DNA of 14,496 nucleotides from an uncultured Collinsella sp. GTDB lineage: Bacteria > Actinomycetota > Coriobacteriia > Coriobacteriales > Coriobacteriaceae. Both the position numbers and the translations under genes were made by a program. The stretch is from the NCBI GenBank assembly GCA_937934165.1, contig CALGZX010000093.1:1-14496 (forward strand), read 5' to 3'. Numbering within the stretch: position 1 is the stretch's first letter; each line of letters opens with the position of its first letter. The notes beneath the pieces are model-generated. The model had not been told where the DNA came from. It made no database searches and worked only from the letters and a program-made list of their open reading frames with translations. This document shows, in pieces, positions 13,153 to 14,496 of the stretch.

Positions 13153-14496
13153 ATGAATCAGGTGGAGCAGAGCGTTGCCGAGTATGTCGACGAGGTCTGG
13201 GAGGATGTCGTCGCCGATATCGAGCAGCTGGTGAGTTATCCGTCCGTAGCCGTTGCTGCCGATGCGGAGCCTAGCGCGCCGTTTGGCCGCCCGGTTCGTG
13301 ATGCGCTCGATTGCGCGCTCGGCATTGCGCAAAAGCTCGGCTACCAGACGAGCGACGACGAGGGCTATGTGGGCATTGCCGATATCCCGGGTCGCGGCGA
13401 CAAGCAGCTCGCGACTATCTGCCACGTGGACGTGGTGCCCGCCGGCCCCGGCTGGAACACCGACCCGTTTGCGATGGAGCGTCGCGAGGGCTGGCTGCTC
13501 GGCCGTGGCGTGATTGATGACAAGGGTCCGGCGGTGTTGTCGCTCTACGCCGGTGCCTACCTGATCAAGCACGGCATTGTGCCGCGCTATACCTTCCGCG
13601 CGCTGCTGGGCTGCGATGAGGAAGTGGGCATGTCCGACGTTCACCATTATCTGGAGAACCACGCAGACCCTGACTTTCTGTTTACGCCCGATGCCGAGTT
13701 CCCGGTCTGCAATGCCGAGAAGGGCCAGTTTGGGGCGACGTTTGTGAGCCCCAAGATCGACGGCGGCCGCATCGTATCGTGGAGCGGCGCCGAGGCGAGC
13801 AACGCCATTCCGTCGCAGTCTATCTGCGAGCTTGCGATTGCCGCCGATGAACTGCCGGCGCCCATTGAGAACGCCGACCGCCTGGAGATCACGGCGCTCG
13901 AGAACGGCCATGCCCAGATTTTCGCGCACGGTATCGGTGGCCATGCTTCGATGCCCGAGGGGACGATCAACGCCGTCGGCCTGATCGTGACGTACCTGCG
14001 CGAGGCCGAGGACGCGTTTGGTGCCCGTGACGAGCGCCTGCTGACGCCTGCCGAGCACGAGTTCGTCAAGTTCCTGGCCTTTGTACATGCAGACGCCTAT
14101 GGCCGCGGCCTGGGTATCGATGCGACGAGCTCGGCGTTTGGCCCGCTTACCTGCAACGCTGGCGTCATCCGCGTGGCGGATGGCCATATTGAGCAGGTCA
14201 TCGACGTGCGCTTCCCCGACAGCACGAGTGCCGATACCATCCGCGAGCAGCTTGAGCCGCTTGTGGGGCGCTTTGACGTGACGTGTCGCGTGGGTCATGC
14301 AAAGGTGCCGTTCTCGGTCTCTGCCGATGATCCGGCCGTGAAGGCGCTTATCGATACCTATAACGAGTTCACCGGCAAGCATGCCGAACCCTTTGCCATG
14401 GGCGGTGGCACGTACGCACGCAACTTTGCCCGCGCCGTATCGTTTGGCCCCGAGGAGACCGGCCTGGAGCTGCCCGCATGGGGCGGCCAGATGCAC
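13153..14496 (+). CDS. M20 family dipeptidase, PepV/Sapep-like (partial, 448 codons in window)
   Basis: A metallopeptidase that would cleave dipeptides, with broad or Xaa-His type specificity in the family. Metal and catalytic residues are in order: HVDVVPAGPGW (91-101, H91 and D93), RGVIDDKGP (118-126, D122), CDEEVG (154-159, E156 catalytic and E157 metal) and TPDAEFP (178-184, D180). The spacing matches PepV within one residue. The lid/dimerisation segment contains GHASMPEGT. Near the edge MGGGTYARNFARAVSFGP leads toward the last metal histidine, which lies beyond the window. The ATG at 13153 follows a strong AAGGAGGT by 5 nt. The gene is open at the right edge with no sign of breakage. Confidence 0.93.
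   Translation, partial: MNQVEQSVAEYVDEVWEDVVADIEQLVSYPSVAVAADAEPSAPFGRPVRDALDCALGIAQKLGYQTSDDEGYVGIADIPGRGDKQLATICHVDVVPAGPGWNTDPFAMERREGWLLGRGVIDDKGPAVLSLYAGAYLIKHGIVPRYTFRALLGCDEEVGMSDVHHYLENHADPDFLFTPDAEFPVCNAEKGQFGATFVSPKIDGGRIVSWSGAEASNAIPSQSICELAIAADELPAPIENADRLEITALENGHAQIFAHGIGGHASMPEGTINAVGLIVTYLREAEDAFGARDERLLTPAEHEFVKFLAFVHADAYGRGLGIDATSSAFGPLTCNAGVIRVADGHIEQVIDVRFPDSTSADTIREQLEPLVGRFDVTCRVGHAKVPFSVSADDPAVKALIDTYNEFTGKHAEPFAMGGGTYARNFARAVSFGPEETGLELPAWGGQMH

Noticed and set aside
13132..14496. Minus-strand open frame across the right end
   Set aside because: The plus strand encodes an M20 peptidase with all visible metal ligands, and this frame is its shadow.

Overview
The window is GC-rich, tightly packed bacterial DNA. 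Gene content, codon bias and the style of the intergenic repeats suggest a gut actinobacterium of the Coriobacteriia, most likely Collinsella. This is inferred from protein recognition; no 16S or other marker is present. Eleven complete protein genes and one gene cut by the right edge are supported.

Layout. 104-2254 (minus): a divergent methionyl-tRNA-synthetase-like protein. 2387-3539 (plus): a DUF3267 membrane metalloprotease-like protein, tightly coupled to queH. 3604-4821 (plus): queA. 4821-5185: a repeat-rich intergenic stretch. 5212-6975 (minus): an acidic, coiled-coil, tail-anchored protein of unknown function. 7270-8070 (plus): a short-chain dehydrogenase closely resembling 12-alpha-hydroxysteroid (bile acid) dehydrogenases. 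8071-8397: a second repeat-rich stretch homologous to the first. 8493-9632 (plus): tgt. 9843-10601 (plus): a LOG-family nucleotide hydrolase. 10715-11325 (plus): a RelB/DinJ-YafQ type II toxin-antitoxin pair with a palindromic operator. 11419-12279 (minus): a DegV-family fatty-acid-binding protein. 12436-13098 (plus): a HAD phosphatase. 13153 to the edge (plus): an M20 (PepV/Sapep-like) dipeptidase.

How the genes fit together. Tgt, QueA and QueH carry out the last three steps of queuosine tRNA modification: preQ1 insertion, epoxyqueuosine formation and epoxyqueuosine reduction. No preQ1 synthesis genes are visible here. The 12-alpha-HSDH-like gene and the coiled-coil gene sit between queA and tgt, with one copy of the same structured element on each side.

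The most unusual content is non-coding. (1) A roughly 180-nt element occurs twice, at 4821-5001 directly after queA and at 8071-8253 directly after the HSDH-like gene. It has a 5' hairpin, an outer stem and an inner terminator hairpin. The stem sequences differ between the copies, but base pairing is kept in all three stems. (2) A palindrome with 19-bp perfect arms and a 28-29-nt loop occurs at 5120-5185 and 11339-11405. Five arm positions differ between the copies and all five are compensated. (3) Each 180-nt element is followed by REP-like units built on a TTGGGGAC core; the second set forms a symmetrical 132-bp unit. Together these look like a family of structured intergenic elements whose pairing is conserved more than their sequence.
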